NCBI RefSeq assembly: GCF_002878395.1
Contig: NC_061114.1
Span: 140,294,986-140,358,985, forward strand
DNA from: Capsicum annuum
Taxonomy: Eukaryota; Streptophyta; Magnoliopsida; Solanales; Solanaceae
Direction: 5' to 3'
Length of the DNA stretch: 64,000 nucleotides
The notes beneath the pieces were generated by a model. The model was not told the origin of the DNA. It ran no database searches and worked only from the letters and a program-made list of their open reading frames with translations. Of this stretch, positions 32,909 to 47,228 are shown one piece after another. Made by a program: the position numbers and the translations under genes. Within the stretch, counting starts at the first letter, position 1. Each line of letters starts with the position of its first letter.

Positions 32909-34062
32909 GATCAATAACTGATCAACCTTATTATATATGGATTAAATGGACTAATTTCATCTATGGGATAAACTTTCCAACCCTATTTACTTATAGGGTA
33001 TATAGGTTGCCTTATTCTAGTGGGTATAACACCTTAAACCACGCATATATTCCCCAAAATTTATGATTTCTAATTTTATATAAGGGTTATGATCAATTTC
33101 CTAGTGTGGTGAGTGCTTTAGAGGCGAACGGTATTTTTGAAAAACATCATCCATAAATTTGAGTAGATATAACTTAGATAAATTAACTTTTAGTATACAT
33201 TCTTATATGGATCAACTTCCAATAAACATATCTCCTTGAATCTAGAGATTTACATGGCTAATTGCCTCTCCAATTAAAGGTCTTTGAATCTTATTTCCAA
33301 CGCCCTCCATCTATTCATAAATTTTAATCCAGAAAAAAAGTTATAGGATTTTTAGTGAGGATTTGCGATAGGTTTGTGGCACAGACCTAAGCATCCATGA
33401 TGGAGGAGTACAATAGATGGGGTTGTTAGTTATGCCCCCTCCAAATTTATATGGGAATTTGAGGGAATTTTCATCTTCCCCTTTATATAAACCATCCTCA
33501 ATCATTTTCAAATGTCTCTTACTCTTCTCTTCCTCTCAAAAGGTAAAAATCTCCAAGTCTAATGTTAAGTTTCAAAATTTTCTGGCTATCCTAGTTACTA
33601 CGGTATGTAGAACTACCCTATTTCACTTTAACTTATAAAATTATAATTTTTCCAACACTTGTTAGCATATAAATTGAAAATATTCAATTGGGGTTGGGGA
33701 TTATTATTTTGAATAACCTAAAGTTGAGACATTTGAAAAGGTTTTCTCATGATTCACATTCTCAATCTTTTAATTCTTCTCTACTTTGATGTTATGGTTT
33801 GAAGACTATATTTCCCAATTCTACATTAATTAAGTAGTTATTTATGGTCAATATTTAGGATAGTTTATTAAGTTCATATTGAAATTGTATGTTATATATC
33901 ATAAGGTGACGAATTGGCCCATGGACAAACGTTTTCATGACTTTGAGGATCTCAAGACTCCTATAGATGCAAAGATCTCCAAAAGTAGTTTGGATGGTTT
34001 CTATAAATGTTTAAGTGTATGATTTTAACATGTTAGGCATAATAAGTTTATGAGAGAACTTA
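32909..34062 (+). repeat. LTR-like non-coding sequence (LTR-F), left part
   Basis: No protein domain is seen. A TATA-like TATATAA at 33,484-33,490 is followed by a pyrimidine-rich leader-like stretch, as in plant LTRs. Gypsy-2 interrupts it at 34,062, and the continuation is at 44,065. The assignment as an LTR is an inference, since no matching partner is in the window. Confidence 0.45.
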
Positions 34063-36546
34063 TGTAACACCCCAAAAATGGGTCCTGAGACGTCACACGG
34101 TGCTTAAGACTATGAGTAGCCTTAAGCCAACCCAGTCTGCCTTCTACTAGTTCTAAAGCTCAAAATAGAGAAAAATTAAGATATATATAATCAAACTAAT
34201 TGTGGAATTCTGTTTGAGCTAAGATGAAATAATCTGAATATAATTCTGAAAACACTAGACTCAGGAGTCTAAATAAATAAATGCTAAAGATCTGAACCGT
34301 ATCTATTAGTCTAACAATCCTCTACTACTAATAACTAGAGATTCAATGGGACAAACCCCTAACTGACTCGAACTATCTGAGAATACTTAATCATATATAC
34401 TAATAAGCTTAAAATCTGAATAACTAGGTCCCCTAACTATAAGGATTCACCAACTATCGGGATGTAGATAGAGAAGCTTGAAATCACTCATGTTACTAGA
34501 AATGAGCACTTGAACCTATATTACGAGATAACGTTCCACATAGACGTATATGTAGATTGGTACTTTTGGATTGTACGGAGTATATGGGGGTGAATGAATA
34601 AGTAAATCAATATCTCAACATCATTATAATTTGTAATAAAATATATGCTAAATGTAGATGACTCATATAAGCTGTAATATCTAAAAATCTGAAAATCTTA
34701 ATCATTAGTTGCAAATCATAATTTATAAATCTAGTGAGTCATAACATTTAGTTCTCAAAGTTGGACTAGTGTTCTGTCTTAAAATCATGTTATCTAAGTG
34801 TAGAAAGATGCACTTCTATATTTGTAATCTGAATTTTAAAATTACATAGCTAATATCTTTTTGTAAAGAAAAATCTTAATAAAGTTGTGAGACTTTACAC
34901 TTAATTTTCTAAAAGTTGTTCGATTATTCTTTTCTATAGTCTTTTCTATTTGGCTGCAGGGAGGTTCTTCTAAATGATATAAATTATGTGAGCTATCATG
35001 GAGTCTAAATTCTAGTTCCCTTATGGTAAAATCTCAAGTTATGGAGAGGTTTCATACTCTTTCAAAGGAGTATAACCTAATCTAAGTGATTACATCTGTA
35101 TCAGTCATCCATATAGAAATGGGAATAATCTGATAATTTGAGCCTATATTGGCCTTGGACATGTGAACATACCCAGCTCTGTCTAAATACAACTCCCTTT
35201 AATCTGTATCCTTATTCTATAGGAAATCCACTTTAAAACTACTATAAGGGCTTATAATGAAAACTAATTGTATAGCTGTCAATTTAAACCGTAATATGAA
35301 ATTGTAAAGTGCAATCCATGTCTAGGATAAGATCATAAGATCAAAAGATCAAATATTTACTAAAATCTAAAAATAATTAATTTTGGAATGCTCAAAGAAC
35401 ATTTATTCTTAAAGTAGCAACATTCAAAGTAGGGCTTAGTAATCCATGCATCAAATTAATGTCAAAACATCATAATGTTCATGCTTTATAATATAAATAC
35501 AATAATTCAATTCAAATATGGAAATTTTTGCAATACACATGAAAATACGAAAATAGCCATGGAATTTATAATCTAAAGCACTCAAAATCTCAAAATATAC
35601 AAATAGAAATATTTGGGTAAGAACACTAACTTGAAATTCATTAGTAATCATACAAAATTATGTAAATGTTTAATTAAATACTAGTTTTGGGAACAAGGAT
35701 GAAAGAGGTATCCTTGTTCATAAACCCCACATACCTTAATTCATGCAATTGATGAGAACACTTGACTTTGAATTCCTATTTGTGCTCTTAAAAATAGCTT
35801 CTCGATGTTCTTGAATTTTGAGTTTTCTGGGAGAAAGAATGGTGAAATTTTTTATTTCTTGGGGAGTAAGTGTTGATCTCTAGGGTTTTCCTGGATAGTA
35901 ATTTGATGAATTAGCATATAATTCTTAGAATAGGATTAATTCAGTGTTATTGAAGAATTGGGCTTAGGGAAATGACTACATTGCCCTTGTAAAAATTTGC
36001 TCGACAATGGAAATCCTAATTTTGGGCCCCACCGCGATGCGCCACTATCGTGGTGGATTACTAGAAAAAGGATGAGTACCAAATTAGTCTCTGGCATGAC
36101 TTAGAATAATCGTGTTGCGCCACTGGAAAAGGATGAGTAACATTTTGCATTCCATTAAAATGCAGTGTTAGTCCATTTGGGAATTTTAGCGCGATAAAGG
36201 CTAATCGTAATGAGCTACTAGAAAGGAACGAATGGGAACTAGAGTTTCACCGTGACACAACAAAATTGTTATGCTCCACTAAAAATCAGACAATTACGAT
36301 TTTTTCCTTCACTACAACACGGTGCCTGCCGAAGTGACCTACTATTATCACTAAAATCACAATAACATCTCAACCGAGTATTGGATTAAGGAAAAATTGG
36401 TATCATTGGAAAGTTGATTCCATTATCTATACATTAGTGGGTCTTGAGCTAGAAAATTCCACATGCATCAACAATATAAACTTTCAAAGCAATCCCTTAA
36501 TAAACTAGAAGCTAAGCTGAGCTAGGAGAAAGTATGGGGTATTATA
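34063..36546 (-). repeat. 3' LTR of gypsy-2
   Basis: About 2,484 bp, starting TGTAACACCCC on the plus strand and ending GGGGTATTATA. It aligns with the LTR at 41,599-44,064 throughout, with many scattered substitutions and small indels. A purine tract (GGGGGAGAT on the minus strand, about 36,548-36,556) lies just inside. Confidence 0.83.
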
Positions 36547-36753
36547 ATATCTCCCCCTTGTGAGCATTCATCCTCGAATGTGACAAGTTAAACTGAAAAT
36601 ACTGAGGAACTGAGGCTATATACTGACATGCACAATTGAGACAAACTGCATGACTGAATCTAAAACATACTAAGCAAGTGAGCTAATCTGTGAGTGCATG
36701 AATTAACGTGAACACATCTATATAGTTTAATCTGAGACTGGAAAAGAACTAAA

Positions 36754-39700
36754 TTAAGAAAGATTGTTACATTCGGCTGAATCTGAATTCATGGAGAAAA
36801 GATGAGTATTCTTGGTTTGCATGTCTACTTCAGCTTCTCAAGTAGCGCCCTCAACAGACTGTTTTTGACACAGAACTTTGACCAAGGAAACTTCTTTGTT
36901 CCTTAGTCTAGTGATCTGATAATCAAGACTCTCTACTGGAAGTTCTTCGTATGAAATGCTATTCTGAATATCTGTATACTCTAGAGGGACTATAACAACT
37001 GAATCGTCCATGCACTTCTTCAATAAGGACACATGGAACATGGGATGAATTAAGGATAAGTCTGCGGGTAGCTCAATCTCATACCCTACCTTTTCTACAC
37101 GACTCAAAATCTAGTAGGGGTCTACATATCGGGGACAAAGATTCCCCCTTTTTTCAAATCTCTTCACTTCTTTCATAGGTGAAACTTTTAAATAAACAAG
37201 GTCATTAATCTCAAAATCAAGATCTCTCCTTCTTATATCTACATAAGATTTTTGACGACTCTGGGTTGCTTTAAATCTTTCTCGAATCAACTAAAATTTC
37301 TACATGGCCTTAAATAACATATCTAGCCCAATAAAAGTAGCCACACCCACTTTGAACCATGTGACTGGTGATCTATATCTCTGCCCATAAAGAGCCTCAA
37401 ATGGAGCATTCTTTATACTAGCATGGTAACTATTATTTTAGGCCAACTCAATCAATGGTAAGTGGTCATCCTAACTGCCTTTGAAATCAAGAACACATGC
37501 CCTCAACATAACTTCGAAAGTCCAAATGGTACTCTCTGCCTGGCCATTTCTCTGCGGATGAAAAGCTGAACAGAGATGAACTTGGGTACCAAGACCCTTC
37601 TGAAATGCTTTCAGAAATTGTGAGGTAAACTAAGTACCCCTATCTGAGATGATAGATGAAGGAACACCGTGCAATCTAACCAACTCACTAACATACAACT
37701 TGGAATAATCTTCAGTTATGTAGGATGTGTGAACTTGCAAGAAATACACTTACTTAGTCAATCTGTCTACAATAACCCAAATTGAATCATGTTGTTGACA
37801 TGAATGGTGTAATCTAATCACAAAACCCATATTCCTCTCTTGCCACTTCCAAGTGGGAATAATGAACTCCTGCAATAGGCCACTAGGTCTTTGGTGCTCT
37901 ACCTTAACCTATTGAAAAGTTGCACACTCTGCTACAAATCTGCTATATCTTTCTTCATACCACTCCGCCAATAGATTTCCTGCAAGTCATGGTATATCTT
38001 TAAGGCTCCTGGATGAATGGAATAACGCGCACCATGCACTTCCACCATAATCTGCTGTGTCAAATCATCAACATATGACACACATAATCTACACTGGTAT
38101 CTCAAAAAACCATCTCCTTCTTAGGACAAAACCTATACCTTCTGGTCTTTAACTTAACCCTTCAGTTTGACAAAACTAGAATCCTTATCCTGCTTCTCTT
38201 TCACTTTAGAAACTAGAGAAGATTCAGAACTACTCTGAAGACAAACATTTCTTTCATTCGAATCAACCAATATCACACCCAATCTAGCTAACTGATGAAA
38301 TTCTGAAAATAGCTCCTTCTTATCATTCTCCACATGAGCAACACTACCAATGGATAATCTAGTAAGGGTGTGTGCCACTATGTTGGCCTTACCTGGATAT
38401 AATAACTTACTCATGTCATAGTCTTTTAATAGTTCTAACCACCTTCTTTGATGAATATTCAACTCCCTCTGAGTAAACACATATTGCAACCTTTTATGAT
38501 CCATGAACAAATTAACATGCACCCCATAAAGATACTACTTCCAGATTTTCAAAGCAAACATAACAACAGCTAACTCAAGATCATGGGTAGGGTAATTCTT
38601 TTTGTGAGGCTTAAGTTGTCTAGAGGAATAGGCTATAACATTACCTCTCTGTATAAAAAGACAACCCAAACCAATTTTGGAGGCATCACAATGGACAATA
38701 AAACCATCTGTACTTTTAGGTACCGATAATACTGGGGTTGAAGTCAGTCGAATCTTCAACTCCTGAAAGCTCTTCTTGCAAGAATATGACCACTGAAACT
38801 TAACTTTCTTCTGAGTCAATCTAGATATAGGAGATGTAATAGATGAGAAACCCTTAACAAAACATTTGTAATAGCCAGCTAAACCCAAGAAACTCCTAAT
38901 GTCTAATGGTGAAATAGAACTAGGCAAATATTTTACTGCATCTGCCTTTTGGGGATCAACTCTAATTACTTCACTGAAATAATATGACCAAGGAAAGGTA
39001 CAGTTCTTAGCCAAAATTCACATTTGCTGAATTTGGCAAACAACTGTGATCTGTAAGAGTTTGCAACACAATTCTAAGATGGTCTACATAATATCCTTAC
39101 GATGAAAATAGACAAAAATATCATAGATAAAGAAGATGACAACATGTCTACATACTGTTTAAACTCTATGTTCATCGAGTCCATGAAGGTTGCTAGGGAA
39201 TTTATTAGCCTGAAGGACATGACTAGAAACTCAAAATGACCATAACGGGTTCTAAAAGTTTTCCTTGGAATATCACATTCCCTTACTCTAAGCTGATGAT
39301 AGCCAGATCTAAGGTCTATCTTTGAAAAGTAACTTGCACCTTGGAGTTGATATAATAAGTCATTAATCCTAGGAAGAGGATATTTGTTTATAACTATGAC
39401 TTTATTCAACTGATGATAGTCAAAGCACATTTGCAAAGAACTATCTTTCTTTTGCACGAATAGGAAGGGAGTGCCCCATGGAGAAACACTAGGCCTTATG
39501 AAAACTTTATCTAAAAGGTCTTTAAGATACTCTTTTAACTTCTTAAGATCATCCTGAGCCATATGATAAGGAGGAATAGAGATAGGCTGAGTATCTAGAA
39601 GAAGGTCAATCCCGAATTCAATTTCCCCCTCAGGAGGTACCCATGGAAAATCTTTGGGAAAAACATCAGGAATATCATTAACTACACAGACTGACTGAAT

Positions 39701-40210
39701 TGTTGGAGTCTCAAACTTAGTGTCTTTGACTCAAACTAAATAGTAGATACACCCTTTGGAGATCAACTTTCTGACATTAAAATAAGATATGAAATGACTT
39801 TTTTGAGACTCTAAACTACCTTCCTACTCAAAGTTTGGCTCATCTGGAAACTTAAATTTCACCACTCACGTGCTACAATCTATGGATACATAAGTGGAAT
39901 AAAGACAATCGACACCAAGGATAAGGTCAAATTCAACCTTATCTAACTCTATTATGTCTACTAACATGATCTTATGAAGGAGAGTGATAGGAAACTTTCT
40001 ATAGATATGTTTGACAAACATCTAATTCACCCACTTGGGTAGAAGCCAAGAAAGGTTCATAAAACTTTTTAGGACCTATATTTACTACAACTAGTGGGGT
40101 CACATAAGATAAACTCGACCCGTGGTCTACAACATATAAACATCAAGATGAAAGACATGAAGCATGCCAGTAATAACATATGGTGAATCCTCTTGCTTTT
40201 GACGGGATGG
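36754..40210 (-). pseudogene. Pol polyprotein of gypsy-2 with chromodomain
   Basis: Read on the minus strand. The protease is at about 40,150-39,850, with D-H-G-S at the catalytic position. The reverse transcriptase is at about 39,640-38,900, and its active-site region near 39,110-39,130 is frameshifted, with Y-D where D-D is expected. RNase H is at about 38,850-38,350, the integrase at about 38,060-37,300 (heavily decayed), and the integrase C-terminus and chromodomain at about 37,107-36,780. The chromodomain portion shows L-V-K-V-L and V-E-x-A-T with E-A-E-V-D after a stop where Trp is expected. The best open pieces are 39,074-39,562, 38,535-39,014, 38,154-38,522 and 36,838-37,107. The chromodomain would direct integration into heterochromatin. 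Confidence 0.83.
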
Positions 40211-41396
40211 TAAAGCCTAAAACCAATTTTGGTGCTGGCCGCCATCGGTACTAGATGATGTGCCAGAGGAGGAACTGGGTAACCTAGAGGAGCTAGTGCA
40301 CTAGTATTCTGAGTCTGGGAATGAACATCCCTATTTCCCTACTTAGCATGCAGACATTCTTTGATTACGTGACCTAACTTACCATATCCATAAAAATATT
40401 TTTGTCCCAATATACACTCACCAGGATGATTTTTACCACACTTAGCATATGGTGGATAATTATTTTTTCCACTCACACTAATCTAAGATTTGTACATAGA
40501 ATCTTATCCCACTTTTCTGGCCTAGCTCTAGGGATGGGAAAACTAGATGAAGATGGCGCTGGCATAGATGAATGATTCTAAAACTACAATTGAATTCCCC
40601 TTCCAAATCTAGTTTGACCATACTTAAACTACCTAGTTCTAACCGTCTTATTTCCTCTCTCTATATCCTTCAACTTTTCTACCTTAATCTACTAGGCATG
40701 AATCATTAATCCAGTAAGATCCATGTCCCAAATTAGCATAGTAGTCCTACACTCCTTAACTACCAAACCAGATACTTCAGTAATAAACATACTCATACTT
40801 GATCTAGGGTCGACCATCGTATCAGGGGCATACTTATACAACTGATTGAACTTAAGGCAGTACTCCTTTACTGTCATTGAGCCCTGCCTCAAGTTCACAA
40901 ACTTCTCTACTATAGCTTATCTCATTTCACATAGAAATAATCTATCTAGAAATGCATCTTGAAACACCTGCGAACTCATAGAAGCTGCATTCTCACCTCT
41001 ACCATACTTCCACATGACAACCCAATCATATGCTATATCCTTCAATCTATAGTATTCCAACTCTACACTCTTCTCCTCAGAAATATACATAAACTGTGTG
41101 ATCTTCTTTACCTCATCTAAATAAAGTGGGTCCTCACCTACTTTTAACCTAAAAAACTCTGGCGAATTTATTCTCATGAAGTCTCAAATTTTGGCTGTTG
41201 GTAATCACTAGTCTGTGAAAGTGGGACTCCTACCTTATGGTTGCCCTAAATATTGGTAGTCACTGGTTGGGCCAAAACCTTAAAGATAGCCAAAAATTTA
41301 GCATTGGATATATTCTTATTCAAAGGGTCAGCAGGCTGGGGTAGCTGGTTATCATTTCTGCAGGCATTAGCTCGACGAGGAGTCATATGTAATTGT
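40211..41396 (-). pseudogene. Gag polyprotein of gypsy-2
   Basis: The ATG at 41,394-41,396 begins MTPRRANACRND, the usual start of this gag family. The gag core lies at about 41,177-40,692. The zinc knuckle near 40,360-40,405 has lost its first two Cys, both read as Tyr (TGT to TAT), while the His and last Cys remain. Several stops and frameshifts separate the pieces at 40,917-41,177 and 40,692-40,898. Confidence 0.78.
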
Positions 41397-41581
41397 CACA
41401 TAAGAGCATGATTTAAAAGTAGATAGACATACTTTAAGCATGATGGATCATGAAAGAAATAGATGATTTCCTAAGAATGCCTCATAGCCTCTTTCTCATA
41501 AATAAGGCACCCTTCACAGCCATGACTAAGACTTTACATTTCATAGCTTGTCTGAATCCTTAGAACTCTCATGAACGTTAG

Positions 41582-41597
41582 GCCCTTATACCCAGTT
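41582..41597 (-). other. Decayed primer-binding site of gypsy-2
   Basis: On the minus strand it reads approximately TGGGTATAAGGGCC, alignable to TGGTATCAGAGCC with an insertion and mismatches. It sits at the expected place just inside the 5' LTR. Confidence 0.55.
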
Positions 41598-41598
41598 T

Positions 41599-44064
41599 AT
41601 AGTGCCCAAAAAATGGGTCTCAAGATGTCATACTGTGCTCAAGAATAGAGTAGCCTTAAGCAAACCCTATCTGCCTTATACTAGATCTGAAGCTCAAAAT
41701 AAAGGAAAATAAAGATATATATAATCAAACTAAATATGAAATTCTATTTGAGATACCCTAATATAATCTTAATATATGTTTGAAAACACAAGACTTAAGA
41801 GTCTAAATAATAAATGCTGAAGATTTGAACCGTATCTAGCAGTATGACAAGACTCTACTACTAATAACTAGAGAGTGAGTGGGACAAACCCCCTAACTAA
41901 CTCAAACTATCTAAGAATACTGAATCAATTATACTAATAAGATGAATAACATAATAACTGGGTCCACCTACTACAAGGACTCACCAACTATTGGGATGTA
42001 GATGGAGATGCTCAAAATCACTCACGCTACTAGAATTGAGCACGTGAACCTATATTATAAGACAATGTAGCATATGAAGGTATATATGGATCAGTACTTC
42101 TAGATTATATTGAGTATATGGGGGTGAATACATAAGTAAAACAATATCTTAATATTACCATAATTTGTAATAAAATGCATGCTAAATGTAAATGACACAC
42201 ATAAGCTGAAATATCTGAAAAACTGAGAATCTTAATCATGAGTAGCAAATCATACTTCATAAATCTAGTGAGTTATAAAATTTAGCTGTAAAATTTGGAG
42301 TAGTGTTCTGTCTTTAAATCATGTTATCTAAGTGTAGAAGGACTCTCTTCTGTATCTGTAATCTGAAGTCTAAAGTACATAGCCAATATCTTTCTACAAA
42401 GTATAATTTGAATAAAGTTATGAGCCTTTACACTTAATTTTATGAAAGTTGTTCTGTTAATCTTTTCGGTAGTCTTTTATACAAGGCTGTAGAGAGGTTC
42501 TTCTAACTGACATAAACCATGTGAGCTAAGCATGTAGTCTAACGTCTAATTCTCTTTTGGGAAAACCTTATATTGGGGAGAGGTGTCATACTCTTGCCAA
42601 GGAGCATAACCTAATCTAAGTGATTACATCTCTATCAGTCATCCATATAGAAATGGGAATAATCTGATAATCTGAGCCTACGTTGAATCATAGTTTTGAG
42701 GAATGTGAACATACCCAACTCGGTGATAATTTCTACTACTTTTAATTTGTATACTCATTCTGTAGGAAATCTACTTTAAAACTAGTATAATGGTTTTTAA
42801 TGAAATCCAATTGTATATCAACTAACTTAAACTATAATCTAAAAATTTAAAGTGGACTCCATGTCTAGGCTAAGATCAAAAGATCAAATCTTTACTAAAT
42901 CCAAAAAATAATTAATAATGGAATGCTCAAAGTATATTCATTCTGGAAATAACAACATTCAAACTAGGGCTTAATAACCCATGCATCAAATTCACGTCAA
43001 AATAACATAATGTTCATGCTCAAAATCTGTAAATTTCTACAATACGCATAAAAATACAAAAATAGCCATGCAATTTATCCTCAAAATCACTCAAAATCTT
43101 CAAATAGTAATATTTGGGTATGAACCGTAATTTGAAATTCATGAGTAATCATACAAAATCATGTAAATGTGTAATTAAATACTAGTTTTAGGCACATGGA
43201 TGAAAGAGGTATCCTTGTTTATAAACCCGACATACCTTAATTGATTCAATTGATGAGAAAACTTGACTTTGAATTTCTATTTGTGCTCTTGAAAATTGTT
43301 TCTTGACATTCTTGAATTGGAAACCTTGAATTTTTAGTTTCCCTGGAAAAAGAATGGTGCAATTTTTGTTTTCTTGAGGAGTTAGTTTTGAGATCTAGGA
43401 TTTTATTGAGAGTAATTTGATGAAAAGTGAGCATATAATGCTTAGAATAGGATTAATTTAGTGTTATTCATGAATTGGGGGTAGGGAAATGACTAGATTG
43501 CCCCTTTAAAATTTTTCTCGGAACTGAAAATCCTACTTTTAGGCCCCATCGTGATGCACCACTATCGCGGTAGCTTACTGGAAAAAGGATGAGTATGAAA
43601 TTGGGCTCTGGTGCGATGCGGCGTAATCGCGTTGCGCCATTAGAAAAGGATGAGTACCATTTTGCACTCTATTGCCATGCGATGTCAGTCTATTTAAGAA
43701 TTTTAGTGCGATACAAGATAATCGCAATGAACTACTGGAAAGGGACTAACAGGAACTGAAGTTTCACCATGATACAACAAAATTGCGGTGCTCTACTGGA
43801 AATTGGACAATTGCAATTTTCTCCATCAATGCGATGCACTGCTTGTCGAAGTGACCTATTATTTTTACTAAAATCGCAATAACTTCTCAACCGAGTAACG
43901 AATTAAGGCAAAATTTGTATCATTGGAAAGTTGATTCCATTATCTACTCACTAGTGGGTCTAGACCTGGAAAATTCCACATACATCAAGAGCTATACCCT
44001 TTCAAAGCAATCCCTTGACACACTAGAAGATAAACTAAGCTAGGATAAAGAAAGGGGTATTATA
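41599..44064 (-). repeat. 5' LTR of gypsy-2
   Basis: About 2,466 bp, partner of 34,063-36,546. The start is degenerate (TAGTGCCC in place of TGTAACACCCC on the plus strand). A minus-strand open piece at 43,246-43,434 inside it is not conserved in the other LTR. Confidence 0.8.
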
Positions 44065-45000
44065 CCTTATGGGTATATGAATAATGATATGGTTGACTTG
44101 CAAGTGTAAGTATGATGATACCAAATGTAATGTATGCCCTTATGTTTTATGCTATGAAAAATATTGAAATACGATCTTAAAGAGAAATATAAGGATAATC
44201 AATAAGGTGTGGGGTCGCAAAGCTCAAAACTCAAAACCTATGTTTTTCCAAAACTGTGATGGCTCAATCCTTAACAGATGATCTTATGCTTTTACTATCT
44301 AAGGATGATTATGATGGTTAATATGTTATTTATTTATGTATGTTTGTATATATATGTGTATATTTATGAGTATGTCTAATGTATATTCTGGTCCATGCAG
44401 GAAACATGAATTAAGGCTTAGATGGTTGAGGATTGATCAATTTCTACATAGCCTGTGGGAAATATATAGATATTGAGGATGTCATCTAGTTCATAATTAA
44501 AGAAAAAAATATTTACAGTTTAACTTTGGATTCACTATTTATCTTTTCTTTTTTCATGTTTTCACCTTTATGTTTTACGATATGCGATATATGTATTGCT
44601 CTCTTCTCTATTGTTTAAGCCAATACAATTCCACATATTGACTATCTTAGATGCCACATCATTTTATGATGTAGGTTTCGATACATATTCTCATAATTCT
44701 ATATAGTGTTGGACTTTGTTCATGAAAGTTTCAGCTAGTAATGAGCCATTTATTCCCAAGAAGTCCTATTAATTTTGATGCCAGACTAAGTTTTTAGTTT
44801 CATGGTATTTAACGGGGCCATACCCAAACTTAGACATGTTTACATTAATGTTAAGAGGGTTCATGGACCTAAGTAAATGTTGTTAAAACAATAGAACTTC
44901 AAATACTTTGAAACATCTTTAATTATGTATTAGAATAGATTTTAAAAATAGTTTTAAAACATTCCTTATTGTATGAATGCTCATGATGTAAGCTAAGATT
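44065..45000 (+). repeat. LTR-like non-coding sequence (LTR-F), right part
   Basis: Continuation of 32,909-34,062 after the gypsy-2 insertion. Removing gypsy-2 and one copy of the 5-bp flank joins the two halves smoothly. No gene is seen. The right edge, where gypsy-4 integrase sequence begins, is not sharp (45,000-45,120). Confidence 0.45.
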
Positions 45001-45119
45001 TTTTCTCAGGCCAGTGATGGTTAGGGTGCCTGTTATCTCCAAGGCCTGATCTCAGGTCATGATATGGGATAATGTTGTTATTTAAGTCCATAGTACCAAA
45101 TCAACTGACTGTTACCCAT

Positions 45120-45578
45120 TAGTCCTTGGTCTGTTGGGGATTTAGAGTTGGTGATCGAGTATTCCTCCATGTATCACCGATGAATGTTGTGATGAGTTTA
45201 GGAGGAAAAGTAAGCTCAGCCCCAAATATTTCAGATCGTTCGAGTTTTTTCACCATTGGTGAGGTGGCTTATGAGTTAGGCTTACCTCTAGGTTTTCCTG
45301 CTATTAATATGGTGTTTCCTATTTTCATGTTGTAGTGCTATATTCTTGATCTGTCTCATGTTCTTAAATGGGATTTAGTTTAATTGGTTAAGGGATTGAC
45401 CTTTGTAGAGGAGTCTGTGCTCACTTTGGCTAGTGATGTCAGGTGGTTGAACACTAGGGATATTCCTATTATTAATGTTTTGTAGGGGCACTGCCCAATG
45501 GAAGAGACTACTTGGGAGACCAAGAGCGAGATGAAGGCCTAGTATCCCTACCTGTTTAAAGCTTTAGGTATATCCTAA
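45120..45578 (+). pseudogene. Integrase C-terminus and chromodomain of gypsy-4
   Basis: The plus strand reads the conserved integrase tail (F-R-V-G-D-R-V-F-L-H-V-S-P-M) from about 45,141, followed after frame changes by V-A-Y-E-L-G-L-P and then a chromodomain relic ending in E-E-T-T-W-E-T near 45,505-45,525 and Y-P-Y-L-F near 45,545. The frame ends at TAA 45,576-45,578, about 40 bp before the LTR. Nothing upstream of the integrase tail remains. It is heavily decayed. Confidence 0.75.
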
Positions 45579-46260
45579 TCCTTTACTTTTTTGATGAAAG
45601 TCATTTTAGTTGAAGATATTGTAATGACCTAAATTCTATATTGTTACTTATTTTTGTCATTAAAGCTATCCTATAGTTGTGCCATGTCATTTATGACAAG
45701 CTAGGTCTGACAACTTGATTATCTAATCGTTCATTTATTTTTTAGATCCAATTCACCTTTTTGAAGTATTTGTTGGTTCCAAATAGCCATTGGGCAATAA
45801 CATTAGTCAAACAATCTCTTTGACAATTCAGACAATTTTAGAAACTCTAGAACATAAATTTTATGCTAGGTTGACTCTTTTTTTTGGTCCCAAAGCACTC
45901 AATCTCATTTCGACCTATTGGTCAAAAAGTTAAGGAAATGAAAGTTGGGTGTGGGACCCACTTTTTATCAAAACAAATTCAGGTAGAAATTTTGATTGCA
46001 CCGTTAAGTTTGAAATGTTGAATCTGATAATGTTACATAGTCTGTCTGCATATTAGGGATTTCGAATGAATTTCGAGGAAATTCCAAGTCTCAGATGATA
46101 TGGTGCACCCATTATCATGGGCCATGGGTCGTGTTTAGGGTCTTGTAGCCACTCAACAAGTACCATGATCGTGATACCATGTTTCGTGATAGAGACTCAT
46201 ATTTCATCAACTAGATTTTGTGATCGCAAGGGTCGGGACGCGATAGCAGCTCTTGAGCAC

Positions 46261-46268
46261 CTATAAAG
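46261..46268 (+). promoter_or_regulatory. TATA box in the gypsy-4 LTR
   Basis: CTATAAAG is a close match to the plant TATA consensus, in the middle of the LTR, followed by a leader-like stretch. Confidence 0.5.
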
Positions 46269-47228
46269 GGTATGAATACCCTATTTTCATCCCCTTATGC
46301 CCATTCTTCACCTATTCTTAAGAGACTTAAACCCTAAATATTGATAAAACTTAGGGTTAGATATTGTGGATGATTTGGGGATCTTGGATAATGATAATTA
46401 AACAATTTCCCTTTGTATTGGAGGTGAGATTCCTCAATTTCCATAGTTGATTACCCCTTTCCTTATCTAAAAATCCTAAAACTTGGCGACATGACTTTAG
46501 CGCCAATGTACCTCGGATTTCACCCATTTTTTTTAGGGTAATTAATCCTTGAGTATAGGGGAATGTTGAGTTGATTCCAAAAATTTGGTTTCTATAAGTG
46601 GGACCCATATAGAATTTTGGAGTAATTTTAGACTCAAAGAACAATAGTGCAATATTGGTATCATTATTATTGTGTTGATGAGTATATTGTTATTTTCATA
46701 GCGTGGCACCTTCTGCAAGCTTCTTAAATGGAAAAGTCAATTATTTAGCGAATTCTTTGAGTTTTCTTTGGTGTCCACGTAGGCTAGGCTTCACCCTACT
46801 TATAGATTAGGCTAGTTCATAGTATGTTTATAATATCATGTTTCATTTTGAATAGGATTTAGGTTTCATTTATGTGATTGACAATACTTGGGTTAGTTGG
46901 ACCGTTTAGGCCATCCAAAAATTCATAATTTAAGCATAAATGACTTAGTTGCTCATGCTTTAGGTGACATTTCTATATTAGGATTGAAGTGTGTCTTAGT
47001 TAACATCTAATAGTGGATTTAGATACCTTATCTAAGACCGGGATGAAATTGCCATGTAATAAACGTCGGGTATTTAGAAGTGGTTGCTTTGACCCATCTT
47101 AGGCTAAGATTTCTTTTAGCTATTGAAAACCTTTTACAGACATGTTGTATTCCTTGAAAACGCTTATTGAGGTAATACTGAGAAACTTTGGAATTTGATG
47201 GTTGTGATTGGTTGGCATTGAGAGTTGA

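Larger units (their letters stand above)
34063..44064 (-). mobile_element. Ty3/gypsy chromodomain element gypsy-2, both LTRs present
   Basis: A 10.0 kb element read on the minus strand: 5' LTR 41,599-44,064, decayed primer site, gag from 41,396, pol to 36,754, 3' LTR 34,063-36,546. The 5 bp outside the two ends are ACTTA and CCTTA, a near-match consistent with a target-site duplication that has since mutated. All coding domains are broken. It is of the same broad family as gypsy-1. Confidence 0.85.
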
